From the NCBI RefSeq assembly GCF_965232925.1, contig NZ_CBDDRA010000015.1, positions 76,849 to 140,848 of the forward strand: DNA of 64,000 nucleotides, read 5' to 3'. How positions within the stretch are numbered: the first letter of the stretch is position 1; every line of letters starts with the position of its first letter. Under the pieces are notes generated by a model. That model made no database searches. It was given only the letters and a program-made list of their open reading frames with translations, and was not told where the DNA came from. The position numbers and the translations under genes are program-made. This stretch comes from Tumidithrix helvetica (GTDB lineage: Bacteria; Cyanobacteriota; Cyanobacteriia; Pseudanabaenales; Pseudanabaenaceae). This document shows positions 62,347 to 64,000 of this stretch, one piece after another.

Positions 62347-63000
62347 ATGACTATCGCCACTGAAAAGGAGCCTTTACGGGTATTAATTGTTGAAGACGAT
62401 CCCCTAATTCAACTTGGGTTAGAGCAGTCCCTATCGAGTTATCCCCATGTCAGCGTTGTCGGTATCGCCGAAGATGGCTACATGGGCGTCAAGATGGCAA
62501 AAGAGCTAAAGCCCAATATTGTGGTGATGGATATTGGCTTGCCTCGCTTGGATGGGATTGCGGCGACACAACAAATCAAAGCTGCCCTGCCAGAGATTCG
62601 CATTGTGATGCTGAGTTCCCATACCGCAGAAACTGAAATTATTGCTGCGCTTTCCAGTGGAGCCGATGCCTATTGTGTCAAGGGTACAAACTCAGAGCGA
62701 TTAATGGCTGCTTTTACCGCAGCGAGAGACGGTGCGACTTACCTAGATCCGCAAATCGCCCGCAAAGTTCTAGAACATCTCAAACCACCTGTGCCTAAGA
62801 GTAACTTTGCACCTCTATCAGAACGGGAACTCGATGTACTGAAACTCATGGTAGAAGGACTGAGCAATCCAGAAATCGCGGCAAATTTATATCTCAGCCC
62901 AAATACGGTCAAAACCCACGTTCGTGGCATTATGAACAAGCTAGCCGTGGACGATCGCGTGCAAGCAGCGGTAACAGCTCTGCGTACGGGGCTGGTATAA
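62347..63000 (+). CDS. NarL/FixJ-type response regulator
   Basis: 217 residues. The receiver domain (about 10-130) has VLIVEDDPL, phospho-acceptor Asp62 in VVMDIGLPRLDG, and YCVKGT with the conserved lysine. The LuxR-type helix-turn-helix (about 150-207) has LSERELDVLKLMVEG, NPEIAANLYLSPNTVKTHV and IMNKL. All residues for phosphorylation are present. It starts at ATG 62347, 85 bases after the GH57 gene on the same strand, with no kinase beside it. Regulators of this shape in cyanobacteria control stress and light responses. The cognate kinase might be the orphan hybrid kinase at 39544-42837, but nothing in the sequence proves it. Confidence 0.93.
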   Translation: MTIATEKEPLRVLIVEDDPLIQLGLEQSLSSYPHVSVVGIAEDGYMGVKMAKELKPNIVVMDIGLPRLDGIAATQQIKAALPEIRIVMLSSHTAETEIIAALSSGADAYCVKGTNSERLMAAFTAARDGATYLDPQIARKVLEHLKPPVPKSNFAPLSERELDVLKLMVEGLSNPEIAANLYLSPNTVKTHVRGIMNKLAVDDRVQAAVTALRTGLV

Positions 63001-63342
63001 ACTAAAAACCTATTCTGTTCTCGCAACAATCGAATTGCCAATATCGAACCTTTGTCTACTCTGACCGATTTGGAGCGGCTCGATCTATCTCAACAAAGGC
63101 GATCTCTAATAAAACTTGACCAGTCCAATCAAAATATGTCTGCCACTTTGTGCCCTATTCCCAAATAGGAAGCTTTAAAAAAGGGAAAATACTCCAGAAG
63201 AAAGGATAAAGTCAAAATGGGCTTTCAGAACTTCATGAAGATTTCAAAATTCTAGAAGCACGCGATTGGAGATGATTGTAGTTAGCGGCGCATCCGCAAC
63301 GATCCGCGCTTTCAAGCCTTGATACAATAAGAGAAAAACCTC
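63001..63342. other. Intergenic region upstream of the toxin-antitoxin pair
   Basis: 342 bases without a gene. A small inverted repeat CCTATT/AATAGG around 63152-63169 is visible. No dispersed repeat copy or clear promoter was found. Confidence 0.5.
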
Positions 63343-63600
63343 ATGACTCAACTACTCGAACAAGCCTTTACCGCTGCCACTAAACTGTCTCAAGAGAAGC
63401 AGGATGCATTAGCAAAACTAATTCTGCAAGAAATTGCGCGACAAGACCAAGAAACATCTAAAAAGCTTCCTCAAAAAAGTCCACTCCAAATATTTACAGA
63501 ACTTGGTTTAGTTGGTTGTTTTGAAGGAGACTCGTCTCTTTCTGCTAACTATAAATCCATAGTTCAATCCTACATTCTCAAAAAGCATGATAATCGTTGA
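63343..63600 (+). CDS. VapB-like antitoxin
   Basis: 85 residues. The helical opening LLEQAFTAATKLSQEKQDALAKLILQEIA, read in two parts, is typical of short cyanobacterial antitoxins paired with PIN-domain toxins (DUF2281-like or 'addiction module' type). The C-terminal part (PLQIFTELGLVGCFEGD) would bind the toxin. Its 3' end overlaps the PIN gene by 14 bases, the usual coupled arrangement. No DNA-binding fold can be named. Confidence 0.75.
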   Translation: MTQLLEQAFTAATKLSQEKQDALAKLILQEIARQDQETSKKLPQKSPLQIFTELGLVGCFEGDSSLSANYKSIVQSYILKKHDNR

Positions 63601-63919
63601 TACAGGAGCATTTGTTGCACTTTTTAATCGCCGAGATTCTACCCATTTAGTAGCACAAAAAGCTTTTGAAACAATCCAAGAACCAATGATTACTACGTTT
63701 CCTGTAGTTACCGAAACTTGTTACTTCTTAGCTGCAACAGTTAGCCATACCGCTCAATCCAATTTCCTTAAAAGCTTTGTCATGGATGCATTTCAAATAT
63801 TTGACCTCGAACCAAACCACATCGATCGCATGATAGTCCTCATGGAAAAATATGCAGATTTACCAATGGATATGGCAGATGCATCTCTAGTGCAGCGTCA
63901 CAACTTAATTTTAGGGTAA
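63587..63919 (+). CDS. PIN-domain toxin (VapC-like), C-terminally truncated
   Basis: 110 residues. The PIN ribonuclease fold is recognised by IIVDTGAFVALFNRRD (Asp5), FPVVTETCYFL (Glu43) and PMDMADASLV (Asp95/Asp98). Intact relatives continue with about 20-30 residues, including a fourth acidic residue in a segment like LTLDRRDF. Here the chain ends abruptly with QRHNLILG. The DNA after ADASLV (about 63890) belongs to a different, minus-strand open frame that looks like the end of a transposase, so the toxin was probably cut by an insertion sequence. Activity is doubtful. Confidence 0.75.
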   Translation: MIIVDTGAFVALFNRRDSTHLVAQKAFETIQEPMITTFPVVTETCYFLAATVSHTAQSNFLKSFVMDAFQIFDLEPNHIDRMIVLMEKYADLPMDMADASLVQRHNLILG

Positions 63920-64000
63920 ATAGAAGTGAGTTTACAGCGTGCATCATCGATCTTCATCTGCCAATCCACACCCCGTTGTCTCTGGTTGACATCCATAGAC
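63898..64000 (-). CDS. C-terminal end of a possible transposase (partial)
   Basis: An open frame enters from the right edge on the minus strand and stops with TGA at 63898-63900, giving 34 codons: MDVNQRQRGVDWQMKIDDA, then RCKLTSIYPKIKL. The basic, Trp/Lys-rich end and its position over the truncated PIN gene suggest the C-terminus of an insertion-sequence transposase. The family could not be named with certainty from so short a piece. Confidence 0.45.
   Translation of the reverse strand, partial: SMDVNQRQRGVDWQMKIDDARCKLTSIYPKIKL

Overview
The window looks like chromosomal DNA of a non-heterocystous cyanobacterium, most likely from the Pseudanabaena group. The support is the very frequent GCGATCGC (HIP1) octamer, cyanobacterial forms of IspH, SdhB, PntAB and the NarL-type regulator, a Synechocystis-type Nit1C cluster (sll0783-sll0787 families), NtcA-type promoters and typical cyanobacterial dispersed repeats. 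The genus is an inference from gene content. No rRNA, CRISPR array, replication origin or prophage was seen.

Layout. 1-203: start of a membrane protein on the minus strand, cut by the window edge. 435-5006: an operon of three overlapping or nearly touching genes, a leucine-rich-repeat-variant protein, a MoxR-type AAA+ ATPase and a protein joining a zincin-like HExxH domain to a VWA domain. 5518-8628: pntAB (proton-translocating transhydrogenase), closed by a perfect 20-bp-stem terminator. 9141-12115 (minus): ABC-2 exporter ATPase, permease and a DUF3095 cyclase-like protein. 12650-17347: degenerate EAL protein, membrane Ser/Thr kinase, glycogen-debranching-type glucosidase. 17461-18357: class D beta-lactamase-like protein. 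18770-23666: ispH, a membrane-anchored spermidine-synthase-like protein and mtnP. 23990-27900: rmlA, rmlB and a glycosyltransferase.

27998-34273 (minus) is a small internally duplicated protein followed by a full Nit1C nitrilase cluster (AIR-synthase-like, GNAT, radical SAM, nitrilase, DsrE-like Sll0783 homologue, flavoprotein). Its two transcription units have duplicated upstream regions, each with a perfect GTA-N8-TAC NtcA box and an identically spaced -10 element. This points to coordinated nitrogen-starvation control. 34539-37505 is accessory DNA: Rpn-type nuclease, an orphan gene, a broken IS630 transposase, a Met-rich zinc-ribbon protein and a lone antitoxin.

37611-46539 holds a YcgQ-like (TIGR03943) membrane protein overlapping a pilin-G/H-like gene, a large hybrid histidine kinase with a bilin-GAF-like domain, a DUF4079 membrane protein and a cellulose-synthase-like GT2. 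46626-53103 (minus) runs from an OmpR-type regulator and its kinase through a small PepSY-type membrane protein to a P-type ATPase, a PAP2 phosphatase and a DgkA-type kinase, a plausible metal or envelope-stress unit. 53285-63000: EamA exporter, tRNA-Asn, pentapeptide-repeat protein, sdhB, a second nitrilase-superfamily amidase, a TPR/GT9-like glycosyltransferase, a GH57 protein and a NarL-type regulator. 63343-63919 is a VapBC-like pair whose toxin is cut short, apparently by an insertion sequence that runs off the window end.

A roughly 101-bp MITE-like repeat with ATACCA..TTTC ends occurs in at least five copies plus two fragments between genes. Other palindromic repeats lie between genes, and one lies in frame inside the debranching enzyme.
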